Below, in pieces: positions 44,818-53,831 of a DNA stretch of 64,000 nucleotides. The position numbers and the translations under genes are program-made. Within the stretch, counting starts at the first letter, position 1. Each line of letters starts with the position of its first letter. Origin of the DNA: Antrihabitans auranticaus (lineage in GTDB: Bacteria; Actinomycetota; Actinomycetes; Mycobacteriales; Mycobacteriaceae); assembly GCF_016481275.1 (NCBI RefSeq), contig NZ_JAEMNW010000001.1, forward strand, positions 930,001-994,000. Direction: 5' to 3'. Below the pieces are notes generated by a model. The model did not search any database, was not told the origin of the DNA, and worked only from the letters and a program-made list of their open reading frames with translations.

Positions 44818-45690
44818 CTAGTTCCCCGCGTGAGGAACGAGCTGCTCGTTTCGACCGAGGGCGGAGACCTCACGTTCGAGGGCCGGGACCCACTTAGCCG
44901 CGAAGCGCCGGGACCACAGCCCCGCTGGCGGCGAGCTCAGCAGCGCCTTTGCCCAATTCGCAATACCGACCGCGCGAGGTACGTACACACGGGCGCGCCT
45001 ACTGGTGAGCCCGTCGACGATCGCTTCCGCAACCGTATCCACACTCGTCGTAACGTTTCCCGGGTACGGCAGTTCCGCGCGCAGGCGATCGAAGGACGGA
45101 AGGTCCTGTGCCGCACCGCGTACCAAGTCTGTGTCGATCCATGAGGGGTGTACCAAGCCGACTGTGATGCCTAAATGCGCAACCTCTTGCCGGTAGGCGA
45201 GCGCCAGCATTTCGACTCCGGCCTTGCTTGCTCCGTAGGACGCCATCGAGGGCAGGGACAGGAATGACAGAGCGGACGCGACAACCACCACGTGTCCCCG
45301 ACTGCGCTCGAGATGCGGGGTCGCGAACTTCAGGGTCCTGAACGTTCCGTTCAGATTGACGTCGAGGACCTTTACGAAGGAGTCCTCCTCCGCTTGCCGC
45401 ACAGTGCCGTAGGCCACGACCCCGGCATTCGCCACCACACAGTCGATACCGCCCATGACGACGGCAACCTCGTCGATTGCGGAACGGAGGGCGGCGCCGT
45501 CCCGGACGTCGGCCTCACGCCATGTCGCCGACGGCCCGAGTTCGTCGGCGAGCGCCTCCAGGCGGCCGGCCTCGAGACCGATCAACGCAACGCGGGCGCC
45601 CCGCTCAGCGGCAAGTCGCGCCACCTGTTCCCCGATGCCTCGCGCACCGCCGGTTACGACGACCCTTCGGCCAAGCAGTTTGTGTGTCAT
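44818..45690 (-). CDS. SDR-family oxidoreductase
   Basis: Short-chain dehydrogenase of 290 residues: VTGGARGIGEQVA near 12, ANAG near 88, catalytic ASYGASKAG near 154, plus a C-terminal extension with WSRRFAAKWVPALE seen in some actinobacterial lipid SDRs. It is divergent from the MDR gene, and an operator copy ends just 10 bp from its start, so it is probably tightly repressed. First gene of a minus-strand unit. Confidence 0.87.
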   Translation of the reverse strand: MTHKLLGRRVVVTGGARGIGEQVARLAAERGARVALIGLEAGRLEALADELGPSATWREADVRDGAALRSAIDEVAVVMGGIDCVVANAGVVAYGTVRQAEEDSFVKVLDVNLNGTFRTLKFATPHLERSRGHVVVVASALSFLSLPSMASYGASKAGVEMLALAYRQEVAHLGITVGLVHPSWIDTDLVRGAAQDLPSFDRLRAELPYPGNVTTSVDTVAEAIVDGLTSRRARVYVPRAVGIANWAKALLSSPPAGLWSRRFAAKWVPALEREVSALGRNEQLVPHAGN

Positions 45691-45699
45691 GCCACGACC

Positions 45700-45712
45700 A
45701 TAACTTGGTTAT
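45700..45712. promoter_or_regulatory. TetR operator candidate 1 (ATAAC-N3-GTTAT)
   Basis: Perfect inverted repeat ATAAC-TTG-GTTAT, 10 bp upstream of the SDR start at 45690 and 97 bp before the divergent MDR start. Confidence 0.65.
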
Positions 45713-45753
45713 TTCAGGTTGACAAGGCTTCGCCGCCCGGTTGCAAAGCGTTG

Positions 45754-45766
45754 ATAACGAAGTTAT
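45754..45766. promoter_or_regulatory. TetR operator candidate 2 (ATAAC-N3-GTTAT)
   Basis: Perfect inverted repeat ATAAC-GAA-GTTAT, 43 bp before the MDR start and 54 bp from operator 1 (start to start). It lies where the promoter of the plus-strand gene is expected. Confidence 0.65.
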
Positions 45767-45808
45767 GCTGAAGCAAACCGGCCGATACCCTCCAGGAAGT
45801 AGGACCTC

Positions 45809-46807
45809 GTGAAAGCGTTCGTCGTCGACAAATACGGGAAGGACGGCCTGCGCGCCGCCGACGTACCCGAGCCCACCGTCGGCGCCAACGACGTCCTCGT
45901 CAAGGTGAGTGCGGCAAGCATCAATCCACTGGACAAGATGGTCCGCAACGGCGAGTTCAAGCAGCTCTTGAAGTACAAGAAGCCGTTCGTGCTCGGCCAT
46001 GACGTCGCAGGCGTCGTCACCCAGGTCGGCTCTGCCGTAAGCGGATTCACCGTGGGCGACCAGATCTACGCCCGGCCCCGCGACCTGCGCATCGGTACCT
46101 TTGCCGAGTACATCGCGATCGACCACAACGACGTCGCCGCCAAGCCCGCCTCACTGTCCTTGCACGAGGCGGCAGCGGTTCCCCTTGTGGCGCTGGCCGC
46201 CCGGCAAATCCTCATCGACCGCGCGAATGTTCAACCCGGACAGAAGGTCCTCGTCCACGCCGGAGCCGGCGGACTCGGGTCCACCGTCATCCAACTCGCG
46301 AAGTACCTCGGCGCCCACGTCGCGACGACCGCAGCCGGCGCCGACGTCGATCGCGTGCGCAGCCTCGGCGCGGACGTAGTGGTCGATTACGCCAAAGATG
46401 ATTTCTCACAGCTGCTTTCGGGCTACGACCTCGTTCTGGATTCGCTCGGCGGTAAGAATCTCGAGAAGTCCTTGACCGTGCTGAAGCCTGGCGGTCTCGC
46501 TATCGGCGTCGCCGGTCCCCCCGACGCCGGGTTCGCCAAGCAGTTGGGCCTGCCGGGATTCATGGGCCTCCCGATGAACTTCCTGAGCCGTAAGGTCCGC
46601 GCCGCCGCGAAACGCCAGGGCGTGCGCTACTCGTTCTTCTTCATGCAGGCCAACGGGACGCAGCTACGCGAGCTCGCCGCGCTCTACGACGCCGGCCACC
46701 TGCGCCCTGTCATCGACCGGACATTTCCCTTCGAACAGACCCTCGACGCACTCGAATACGTCGAGCAGGGCAAGGCCAAGGGCAAGATCGTCATCACACT
46801 CGATTGA
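45809..46807 (+). CDS. Zinc-free MDR/quinone-oxidoreductase-like reductase
   Basis: Medium-chain reductase of 332 residues without zinc-ligand Cys. GroES-like start (KASAASINPLDKMVRNG-like: VSAASINPLDKMVRN), NADPH motif VLVHAGAGGLGSTVIQLAKY near 150, and LDSLGGKNLEKS near 213. Enzymes of this group reduce quinones or alpha,beta-unsaturated ketones. GTG start with AGGAAGTAGGA upstream. It is controlled from the same divergent operator region as the SDR unit. Confidence 0.88.
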   Translation: MKAFVVDKYGKDGLRAADVPEPTVGANDVLVKVSAASINPLDKMVRNGEFKQLLKYKKPFVLGHDVAGVVTQVGSAVSGFTVGDQIYARPRDLRIGTFAEYIAIDHNDVAAKPASLSLHEAAAVPLVALAARQILIDRANVQPGQKVLVHAGAGGLGSTVIQLAKYLGAHVATTAAGADVDRVRSLGADVVVDYAKDDFSQLLSGYDLVLDSLGGKNLEKSLTVLKPGGLAIGVAGPPDAGFAKQLGLPGFMGLPMNFLSRKVRAAAKRQGVRYSFFFMQANGTQLRELAALYDAGHLRPVIDRTFPFEQTLDALEYVEQGKAKGKIVITLD

Positions 46808-46875
46808 ATCCGAACGCCGGACATGGTGGCATCTTCCAGCATCACCCACGGTTTATCGGCGATGCGCTCGAAATT

Positions 46876-47559
46876 CTAGCCTCGTGAATGCGAGACACGT
46901 AGGGCCGACTCGTGCGATGCGAGCGCACGATCACGCCGGTCACCCAGCCCGACAACAAGATTCACACCCGTCGGCATCATCACCTGCACCACCGGGTCGT
47001 CGAAGGCGACGAAGTGCTCGGCCAACTCGAGGGTGATGTAGCCGTGGACGTAGCTCCAGAGTTGAGCCGCGACAACCTCCGGATCCTGCGGCTCGATCCG
47101 GCCCGAGTTCGCGAGACGAACACACGCTTCGAGCATGTGGGCGAACGCATCTCGGAACGCATGCGAACGCCCACTGAAACGAATGTCCGATTCCCCCATC
47201 GGCCGATACGTCGCGCGTGTGGACAGACCGAACATCAGGTCGTAGAGGTGCGGGTTCTGTCGTGCGACCCGACGACAAGACAAAGCCATGGCGAAGAGAT
47301 CCGCGACTGGGTCCGCAGTCGTCGGCGTCTCGGAAAACGCTCGGTCGAGATCGTTGAATCCCTCGTCGACTACGGCGCGGACGAGCTCTGGGATCCCACC
47401 GAAGTGGCTGTAGACCACCATTGTCGACAACCCGGTTGCCGCAGCGACCGTCCGCGCCTTGATCGCCGAGGGCCCCTGCTCGGCCAGCAGACCGATGGTC
47501 GCTCTGACGAGCCGCGCCGGCACGCTTTCAGTCGTCGAATCCTCGGACATGTCTTTCAT
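46876..47559 (-). CDS. TetR-family regulator of the ATAAC-N3-GTTAT regulon
   Basis: Repressor of 227 residues with the HTH domain at about residues 12-58 (ARLVRATIGLLAEQGPSAIK; ATGLSTMVVYSHFGG). The C-terminal domain includes YDLMFGLSTRA and WSYVHGYITLELAEHF, the TetR_C-type pattern of WHG-domain regulators. The ATG at 47559 follows GGTGGAAGT; the longest frame from 47682 would overlap the operator region. Two operator copies lie upstream and two more before the SDR/MDR pair, so it probably controls both and itself. Confidence 0.88.
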   Translation of the reverse strand: MKDMSEDSTTESVPARLVRATIGLLAEQGPSAIKARTVAAATGLSTMVVYSHFGGIPELVRAVVDEGFNDLDRAFSETPTTADPVADLFAMALSCRRVARQNPHLYDLMFGLSTRATYRPMGESDIRFSGRSHAFRDAFAHMLEACVRLANSGRIEPQDPEVVAAQLWSYVHGYITLELAEHFVAFDDPVVQVMMPTGVNLVVGLGDRRDRALASHESALRVSHSRG

Positions 47560-47663
47560 ACTTCCACCTGACTCCGCAGCGGTTCGATCTCGAGCCTGCG
47601 ACTCGCGAATCCGCACCGACCCGGCCTTGCGAACGACACCCGGGCAACGGTTGCCCGGCGCGT

Positions 47664-47676
47664 ATAACGTAGTTAT
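47664..47676. promoter_or_regulatory. TetR operator candidate 3 (ATAAC-N3-GTTAT)
   Basis: Perfect inverted repeat ATAAC-GTA-GTTAT, symmetric out to TATAAC...GTTATA (47663-47677), in the divergent region between the TetR gene and the CoA ligase gene. Confidence 0.65.
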
Positions 47677-47685
47677 AGTCAAAGT

Positions 47686-47698
47686 GTAACTTAGTTAT
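47686..47698. promoter_or_regulatory. TetR operator candidate 4 (one mismatch)
   Basis: GTAAC-TTA-GTTAT, one base off the perfect repeat and 22 bp after copy 3, two helical turns away on the same face of DNA. It overlaps the farthest-upstream in-frame ATG of the CoA ligase, which argues for the downstream start. Confidence 0.6.
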
Positions 47699-47786
47699 GA
47701 CGCCCGGCGGGCAGATGAAGAGCGGACGAGTACTTCGGTGCCGCCAGGTCCGTATCAGGACGCCACATCAGATAGGTAAGCCCGAG

Positions 47787-49271
47787 ATGAACTTCCCATC
47801 CCTGCCCGACCGCCGGTCCGCTACCGACCCCGGCGCACGCGCCATCTCCGACCGGGCTCAGTCACTCACCAATATCCAACTGCTACAACGGGTTCGAGCG
47901 GCTGCTCGACAACTTCACGACCTCGGGATCGGCCCGGGTGACGTCGTTGCCCTGAAGCTGACGAACCGACTCGAATTCGTGGTCCTGATGTTCGCGACCT
48001 GGCGGCTCGGCGCCGCCGTCACACCGGTAAATCCGAGCCTGACCAATGCCGAAATGGTTCGGCAACTAGATGATTCGGGCGCGCGCCTGCTGGTTATCGA
48101 GGACGCCGCGCCTCTCACACGCAAGGTGGCCATACTCGCCGTGGGCGACCTGTACATCGACGCGACGGAGACAGACCCGGCACCGGTGGCGAATTCGTCG
48201 GCGCTGGCGTTGCTCATCTACACCAGCGGCACCACCGGGATTCCGAAGGGCGTCATGCTCGATCACGCCAACCTCGATGCGATGGCAGCCATGGGTGCCG
48301 AAGCGTTGCAGCTCGGGCCAGCCGATCGGTGTCTGCTGATCTTGCCACTCTTCCATGTCAACGGCATCGTCGTCAGCGTCCTCACACCGTTGCTCACCGG
48401 TGGAAGTGTCGTGATTGCCGGCCGGTTCGACCCCCGCTCCTTCTTCGACGTGGTCGAGCGCGAGCGCCCCACCTTCTTCAGCGGCGTGCCGACGATCTAC
48501 AGCATGCTCGCCGCGGTGCCCGACGAAGTCGCACCGGACACGTCGTCGGTACGGTTCGCAATCTGCGGCGCAGCACCGGCTTCCGCCGAATTACTGACGC
48601 GTTTCGAGAACCGCTACGGGTTCGGACTCGTCGAGGGGTACGGGTTGTCGGAGGGAACGTGCGGCTCCACCATCAACCCGGTCGACGGTCCTCGACGCGT
48701 CGGCACGGTAGGAATTGCGTTCCCGGGTCAGGACATTCGGATCATCGACCAGAACGGTACCGAGATGGCCCAGGGCCTCGACGGGGAAGTCGTCGTGCGC
48801 GGCCCCAATGTGATGCGTGGCTATCTCGGTCGCCCGGAGGAAACCGAGCGGGTCCTCGTCGACGGCTGGTTGCATACCGGTGACGTGGGGCATCTCGATG
48901 CAGACGGCTATCTGACGCTGGTCGGGCGGTCGAAGGACATGATCATCCGTGGCGGCGAGAACATCTACCCGAAGGAGATCGAGGACGTGCTGACGGGCGA
49001 CGCGTCCGTCCTCGATGCCGCCGTCATCGGTGCGCCCGACGACAAGTGGGGCGAAGTCGTCGTCGCCTACGTCCAGCCGCGAGCGGGCGCAACGGTCGAC
49101 CCCGCGGCATTGAAGTCCCTGTGCGCACGCCAACTCAGCGGCTACAAACGGCCTACCTCTCTCGTCGTCGTCGAGACAATCCCCAAGAATGCGGTCGGCA
49201 AGACAGACAAGAACTCGCTGCGCACAATCCATCGAAGTGCAATGACGGCGGCCGAAGCGCCGTCGAATTAG
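47787..49271 (+). CDS. Acyl-CoA synthetase (ANL family)
   Basis: ATP-dependent CoA ligase of 494 residues: P-loop YTSGTTGIPKGVMLDH near 147, EGYGLSEGTCGS near 290, GWLHTGDVGHLDADG near 365, GRSKDMIIRGGENIYPKE, and Lys in NAVGKTDKNSL near 475. The ATG at 47787 gives a natural start (MNFPSLPDRRS); the frame is open from 47697 but that start lies in an operator. It would activate the acid degraded by the neighbouring SDR, hydratase and MDR enzymes. Confidence 0.88.
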   Translation: MNFPSLPDRRSATDPGARAISDRAQSLTNIQLLQRVRAAARQLHDLGIGPGDVVALKLTNRLEFVVLMFATWRLGAAVTPVNPSLTNAEMVRQLDDSGARLLVIEDAAPLTRKVAILAVGDLYIDATETDPAPVANSSALALLIYTSGTTGIPKGVMLDHANLDAMAAMGAEALQLGPADRCLLILPLFHVNGIVVSVLTPLLTGGSVVIAGRFDPRSFFDVVERERPTFFSGVPTIYSMLAAVPDEVAPDTSSVRFAICGAAPASAELLTRFENRYGFGLVEGYGLSEGTCGSTINPVDGPRRVGTVGIAFPGQDIRIIDQNGTEMAQGLDGEVVVRGPNVMRGYLGRPEETERVLVDGWLHTGDVGHLDADGYLTLVGRSKDMIIRGGENIYPKEIEDVLTGDASVLDAAVIGAPDDKWGEVVVAYVQPRAGATVDPAALKSLCARQLSGYKRPTSLVVVETIPKNAVGKTDKNSLRTIHRSAMTAAEAPSN

Positions 49272-49301
49272 GCCTACTACCACATTGATTCAGGAGAACA
49301 C

Positions 49302-49807
49302 GTGACGTCGATCAACTTCTTCAGCGCGGAGTGACGAAAATCTATGCCGCAGCAAGTGATCCGCGGAAGATCGACGCAAGCGATCCGCGGGTCGTACCGC
49401 TGCAACTCGAAGTCACCAGCGCGACGTCCATTGCCGATGCCGCGCAAGCGGCGCCGGACGTCAGCGTTCTCATCAACAGCGCAGGCATCGCACGAGGGGC
49501 CTCGGTCCTCGACACGGACGCGTCGAGGCTCCGCGAGGAGATGGAGACGAATCTGTTCGGCCCGCTCCCGCTCGCGTCCACATTCGCCGACCGAATTGCC
49601 GACCGGTCCGGTGTCATCGTCAACGTCTCGTCGGTACTTGCCTGGTTACCGGTCGGAGCGAGCTACGTCGTCTCGAAGGCGGCGCTCTGGAATGCCACGG
49701 ACTCCATGCGAACCGAACTGACGCCACGCACTGTGCAAGTAGTAGGCGTCTACGTGGGACTCGTCGATACCGACATGAGCCGATTTTCCCACACGCCGGA
49801 GTCGTAG
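49302..49807 (+). pseudogene. SDR gene lacking its NAD-binding start and its C terminus
   Basis: A GTG at 49302 with CAGGAG upstream encodes MTSINFFSAE and stops at 49332. In a different frame, SDR sequence begins abruptly at about 49325 (RGVTKIYAAASDP), i.e. about 25-30 residues into the fold, so the TGxxxGxG cofactor loop is missing. The rest keeps INSAG, NVSSVLAW and the catalytic YVVSKAAL but ends early after VDTDMSRFSHTPES. I read this as a deletion plus frameshift near 49322 and a lost 3' end. An active enzyme is unlikely. Confidence 0.65.
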
Positions 49808-49861
49808 TTGAGCGGCTGGACACGCGGCGGTGTCCCAGCCCCTCCCGCTGCCGTAGCGGAC

Positions 49862-50686
49862 CTACTTGGAAGTCGTGGCCGCAGCCAGCACAGCATCGTT
49901 GACGGCAGTGGGAGTGATCCCAACGAGCGCCTTCTGTACGCGACTTGTGTTGTCGCACAGGTAACGCCGCTTCGGACGGTTAGATGTCAGCGCGTGGTCG
50001 ACGGCTTTCACCACCCTCTTGGGATCGGCTGCCAACTTCTGCATGCGCCCCAGCAACTTTCGAGTCCCGGCGAGGTGAGCGGCGTACAGAGCGCGATGCT
50101 GATCGGTCAGTCGCGCAACCATCCGGTCGTGCTCGTCGAGCATGTCGGTCCACATGTCGGTCCGGATGGCGCCGGGCTCGATGAGAGAGACGGGAATTTG
50201 CCACGGGCGCAACTCCATACGTAGTGCGTCGGCCAACGATTCGACGGCGTATTTCGAGGCGCAGTAGGCGCCGGTGCCCGGCGTGGTGATCAATCCGAGT
50301 ACAGATGACATGAACAGCACCCGCCCGCGCGCGGCACGTATTTTCGGCAGGACCGCCTGTGTGACTGCGATCTGGGCGGTGACGTTGACGTCGAGTTGCT
50401 GCGACAACGCATCGATGGACAACGCCTCCACGGGTCCGTTCACGATGATGCCGGCGTTGTTCACGACACCGTTCAACGCGGCCGGGAGCTGGTCGGAAAG
50501 CGTTGCGATGGACGATCTGTCGGTGACGTCGAGGGCGACAGCGTGCACGTTTGGCAGGCGCTCGAGACTACCCAGTGCGGTGTCGGACCGAGCAGTGGCA
50601 TAGACGTCCCACCCTCGTCGGCTCATGTGTTCGGTGATGGCCAGACCAATTCCTCTGCCGGCGCCGGTAACCAATAATGCAGGCAT
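49862..50686 (-). CDS. SDR-family oxidoreductase
   Basis: Short-chain dehydrogenase of 274 residues: VTGAGRGIGLAI at residues 6-17, NNAG near 76, Ser in FMSSVLGL and Tyr-x3-Lys in AYCASKYAVESLADAL. The block EPGAIRTDMW follows, as in retinol-dehydrogenase-like SDRs. It is the last gene of the minus-strand unit OYE - SDR - hydrolase - SDR. Confidence 0.87.
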   Translation of the reverse strand: MPALLVTGAGRGIGLAITEHMSRRGWDVYATARSDTALGSLERLPNVHAVALDVTDRSSIATLSDQLPAALNGVVNNAGIIVNGPVEALSIDALSQQLDVNVTAQIAVTQAVLPKIRAARGRVLFMSSVLGLITTPGTGAYCASKYAVESLADALRMELRPWQIPVSLIEPGAIRTDMWTDMLDEHDRMVARLTDQHRALYAAHLAGTRKLLGRMQKLAADPKRVVKAVDHALTSNRPKRRYLCDNTSRVQKALVGITPTAVNDAVLAAATTSK

Positions 50687-50739
50687 CGTGCTTCCCTTTT
50701 CCTCGTGGTCGTGCGGTCGGCATCGGAAACGGTTTCGAT

Positions 50740-51579
50740 TCAGTGATCGGCGAGAAATTCCAGGGCTGCAGGCACGAATTCGTGGTGATACTGGAAGACC
50801 CCACCGTGGCCTGAGTTCGGATAGATGGTCAGCTGGGCGTTGGGTAGCCGGCGGGCGAGGTCGGCAGAATGCTCGGATGCAACCATGAGGTCTTTGTCGC
50901 CGTTGGCGACGAGGACGGGTGCAGTGATGACGGACAGGTCGTCGGGCGCCGACCCGCCGCCGCGAACGATCGCTTGCAGTTGTGCGCGGCGCGCCTGCAA
51001 GGAGATCTTCTTGTCGCGGTCGGTACGGCGTTCGGACAAGCGGGTGAAGTAGGCATCGGCGGCCCGCTTGCCCTCGGCGGTGCGGGGAAAGAACAAGAAG
51101 TGACGGGCATCCTTGCGGGCGAGGATCGCTTTCAGATAGGCCAGCCCGACGATCCGGGTCATCTTGTCGATCCCGCCGCCGCCGCGTGGTCCGGTTCCCG
51201 CAAGAATGATGCGCCGCACCAGGTCCGGTGCCTGCAGGGCCACCATTTGGGCCACCGCACCACCGAGGGAGAAGCCGAACAGGTCGACCTTGTCGTAGCC
51301 GAGGGCTCGGATGAAGGAGATGGCGTCGGCACCCATGTGTTCGAGGTCCGCGGGGACGGTCGACCCGGTCGCTCCGATCCCCCGATTGTCGAAGGCGATG
51401 ACGTGATGGCGGGCGGCGAGTCCGTCGACAACCCGGGGGTCCCAGTCGTCGAGAACCGCCATCAGGTGATGCAGAAACACGACCGGCACGCCGCCGGTCG
51501 GTCCCAGCTCCCGGTAGGCGTACCGCACGCCGTGTACGTCGACGGTCTTTGTGGGAGTGTCTTTCCAGGTCGTGGTCAT
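50740..51579 (-). CDS. Alpha/beta-hydrolase
   Basis: Hydrolase of 279 residues: HHLM oxyanion region near 37, FDNRGIG near 63, nucleophile Ser104 in GFSLGGAVAQ, Asp in NGDKDLMV near 224, His in NSGHGGVFQ near 255. The HH-L pattern and FDNRGIGATGS resemble a group of peroxidase/ring-cleavage-type hydrolases. It lies between two SDR genes on the minus strand. The substrate is unknown. Confidence 0.87.
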   Translation of the reverse strand: MTTTWKDTPTKTVDVHGVRYAYRELGPTGGVPVVFLHHLMAVLDDWDPRVVDGLAARHHVIAFDNRGIGATGSTVPADLEHMGADAISFIRALGYDKVDLFGFSLGGAVAQMVALQAPDLVRRIILAGTGPRGGGGIDKMTRIVGLAYLKAILARKDARHFLFFPRTAEGKRAADAYFTRLSERRTDRDKKISLQARRAQLQAIVRGGGSAPDDLSVITAPVLVANGDKDLMVASEHSADLARRLPNAQLTIYPNSGHGGVFQYHHEFVPAALEFLADH

Positions 51580-51630
51580 GGTCGCGCTCTCTCTAGGTGT
51601 GGGAAATGCTGGGCGAGTTGGGGTTCGGGG

Positions 51631-52470
51631 TCAGCGCGTGTCGAGCTCGGACAATGCAGTCCGCGTCGGGGAATGCTTTGCGAGGTGGGAATCCAGGAGG
51701 GGGCCGCTGATTCCGCGGGTGGCATCCAGTGGCCGCCATCGTCGGGGCCGGATGATCCGCGGGGTGCGGTGTTGTAGTCCGTCGGCGAGTGCGGTCGCGG
51801 CGTCTTCGGGTCGCAGACGCCGCAGCAGCGGGCGCGGCAAGGCTTCGAGCAACTTGCCCGCGGCCGGATCGGCGTCGACACCGGAGGCGATCATCGGTGT
51901 TTCGATCAGGGAGAAGTATGCCGTGGTGGTGGTGACGCCGTGCATGGCCAATTCCACACGCAATCCGCGACCGAGTTGCTCGACGGCGGCCTTGCTCATG
52001 GCATACGGGACGGTGCCCATGCCGTTGATGAACGAGAAGACCGAGCTCAACAAAACCAGTTGCCCGCGTTGGTCGATCACGTGCTCGATCGTCGCCTGCA
52101 CGGTGTTGATCGCCCCGGTGATGTTGACGTCGAACAACTTCGAGATCGCGGCCGGGGGCGTGTTGCGCACGGTAGCAGCACGAATAAGGATGCCGGCGTT
52201 GGCGATTGCGACGTCGATGCGGCCGAACCGGTCGATCACGCTGCCTACCGCGGCATCGAGTTGAGCGCGCTCGGTGACGTCGGCGACCACGCCCATCGCG
52301 GCGGTGGGCGACAGGTGACGGGCGAAATCGGCTGTGCCGGAATCGATGTCGACGACGGCGACACGTGCGCCGCGGCGCAGCAGTTCCCGCGCGGTCGCCG
52401 CGCCGATGCCGCTGGTGCCGCCGGTGACAAGGACGACCTTGTCGACCAGGGAGTAGGTGCCGCGCGTCAT
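51631..52470 (-). CDS. SDR-family oxidoreductase
   Basis: Short-chain dehydrogenase of 279 residues: VTGGTSGIGAATA near 14, ANAG near 91, Ser in LLSSVFSF and catalytic YAMSKAAVEQ. The ATG at 52470 overlaps the stop of the flavin oxidoreductase gene (ATGA); the longer frame upstream is the shadow of that gene. Possibly oxidises or reduces a ketone/alcohol handled by the flavoenzyme. Confidence 0.87.
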   Translation of the reverse strand: MTRGTYSLVDKVVLVTGGTSGIGAATARELLRRGARVAVVDIDSGTADFARHLSPTAAMGVVADVTERAQLDAAVGSVIDRFGRIDVAIANAGILIRAATVRNTPPAAISKLFDVNITGAINTVQATIEHVIDQRGQLVLLSSVFSFINGMGTVPYAMSKAAVEQLGRGLRVELAMHGVTTTTAYFSLIETPMIASGVDADPAAGKLLEALPRPLLRRLRPEDAATALADGLQHRTPRIIRPRRWRPLDATRGISGPLLDSHLAKHSPTRTALSELDTR

Positions 52471-53708
52471 CGGATTCCGCGCTTCGGTCCGATCGCGACG
52501 CGGCCGTTGCGGCGCAGCAACGCCACCGCGGTGACCAGCCGCCCGCGATCGAGGTCGGGGTCCAGACCGTTGCCCATCCGGTGCAACTGGTCGGCGTTCC
52601 AGCCGAGGTTGAGGACACCTTCGAGGGCTTTGGTGTCGGCGACCTTGCCGAGCAACCGCGGCAGCGTGAGTTCGGTGATCGTCAAGGCCTCGGCAATTTC
52701 GGACAGAATCGCTTCTGCGGCGTCGGGTCGGGTCGCGGTCGGTCGAGCGATCCCGACGACATCGCATTCGCCGGTCTCGACCGCAGCCGCCATTCCAGCG
52801 CGGGTCCGGAAGCCGCCGGTGACGGCCAGTGGCACCTCGCCCGCGGCCTCGCGCACCGAGCGGGCGTACTCGAGAAAGTAGGCCTCCCGTGCGCGGGTGC
52901 TGGCGGCGGCTGAGCCGGCCATGGCCGGGGATTCGTATGTGCCGCCGCTGATCTCGATCAGATCGACGCCCTCCCCCGCCAGGCTGGCAACGACCGCCCT
53001 CGACTCGTCTTCGGTGAATCCGCCGCGTTGGAAGTCGGCCGAGTTGAGCTTCACCGTCACCGCGAAACCTGGCGATACCCGCGCCCGGACGCGACGCACG
53101 ATCTCGAGCAGGAACCGCATCCGCCGCGCTGGATCACCGCCCCACTCATCGGTGCGGAGGTTGCTCAACGGTGAGAGGAACTGGGTGACCAGATAGCCGT
53201 GGGCGGCATGGATCTGCACGCCGTCGAAGCCGGCGGTCTCGCACACCACGGCCGCTGTGGCGAACCGATCGACGATGTCCTCGATCTCGACGCTCGCCAA
53301 CGCCCGCGGCGTCGTCGCACCCGGAAAGTCGAGCCCGACCGCGCTGGGCGCCACCGGGGTGTGCCCGATCGACAGCGGATTCGCCTGCCTACCTGGATGA
53401 TTGAGCTGCACAACGATCGGGACCCCGGCATCTTTGGTCGACTTCGCCCACGCCGTCAACGCTGCCAGATCACGCTCGTCCTCGATTGCGATGTTGCCGG
53501 GCTCCCCGAGTTGGCGCCGATCGACCATCACATTTCCCGTCACCAGCAATCCGTATCCCCCACGCGCCCACCGGCGGTACAACCGCTCGATCCGGTCGTC
53601 AGGTTCGTTGCCGCGGCCACCGAGAGCCTCGCTCATCGCGGCCTTCATGATCCGATTGGGAAGGACCAAACCGTTGGGCAAGCGCAGAGGGTCGTGCAGC
53701 GTCGTCAT
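52467..53708 (-). CDS. Old-yellow-enzyme-family NADH:flavin oxidoreductase
   Basis: FMN-dependent enzyme of 413 residues. TIM-barrel OYE motifs: LPNRIMKAAMSEAL near 18, VQLNHPGRQANP near 102, HAAHGYLVTQFLSPLSNLRTD near 172 (His-x2-His pair and substrate loop), TGGFRTRAGM near 310. These enzymes reduce activated C=C bonds. First gene of the minus-strand unit, divergent from a TetR gene. The ATG at 53708 is preferred because AGAGG lies upstream and the longer frame adds 13 unlikely residues. Confidence 0.9.
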   Translation of the reverse strand: MTTLHDPLRLPNGLVLPNRIMKAAMSEALGGRGNEPDDRIERLYRRWARGGYGLLVTGNVMVDRRQLGEPGNIAIEDERDLAALTAWAKSTKDAGVPIVVQLNHPGRQANPLSIGHTPVAPSAVGLDFPGATTPRALASVEIEDIVDRFATAAVVCETAGFDGVQIHAAHGYLVTQFLSPLSNLRTDEWGGDPARRMRFLLEIVRRVRARVSPGFAVTVKLNSADFQRGGFTEDESRAVVASLAGEGVDLIEISGGTYESPAMAGSAAASTRAREAYFLEYARSVREAAGEVPLAVTGGFRTRAGMAAAVETGECDVVGIARPTATRPDAAEAILSEIAEALTITELTLPRLLGKVADTKALEGVLNLGWNADQLHRMGNGLDPDLDRGRLVTAVALLRRNGRVAIGPKRGIR

Positions 53709-53750
53709 GAATTCGGAACCTCTCTCGGGGCGGCTGCCGCCGCTCATTAG

Positions 53751-53798
53751 CTGTCGATCGTAATCTTATGGGCGTAATGCTATCCTCATGGGCGACAG
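53751..53798. promoter_or_regulatory. Operator region candidate between OYE and TetR genes
   Basis: CTGTCG (53751-53756) and CGACAG (53793-53798) are inverted. Between them CTTATGGGCG and CTCATGGGCG form an imperfect direct repeat. The repeats fill the short divergent promoter region, so they are likely bound by the TetR at 53832. Confidence 0.45.
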
Positions 53799-53831
53799 CA
53801 ATGCAAGAGCGCAGCGAAGAAACGAGGACCC

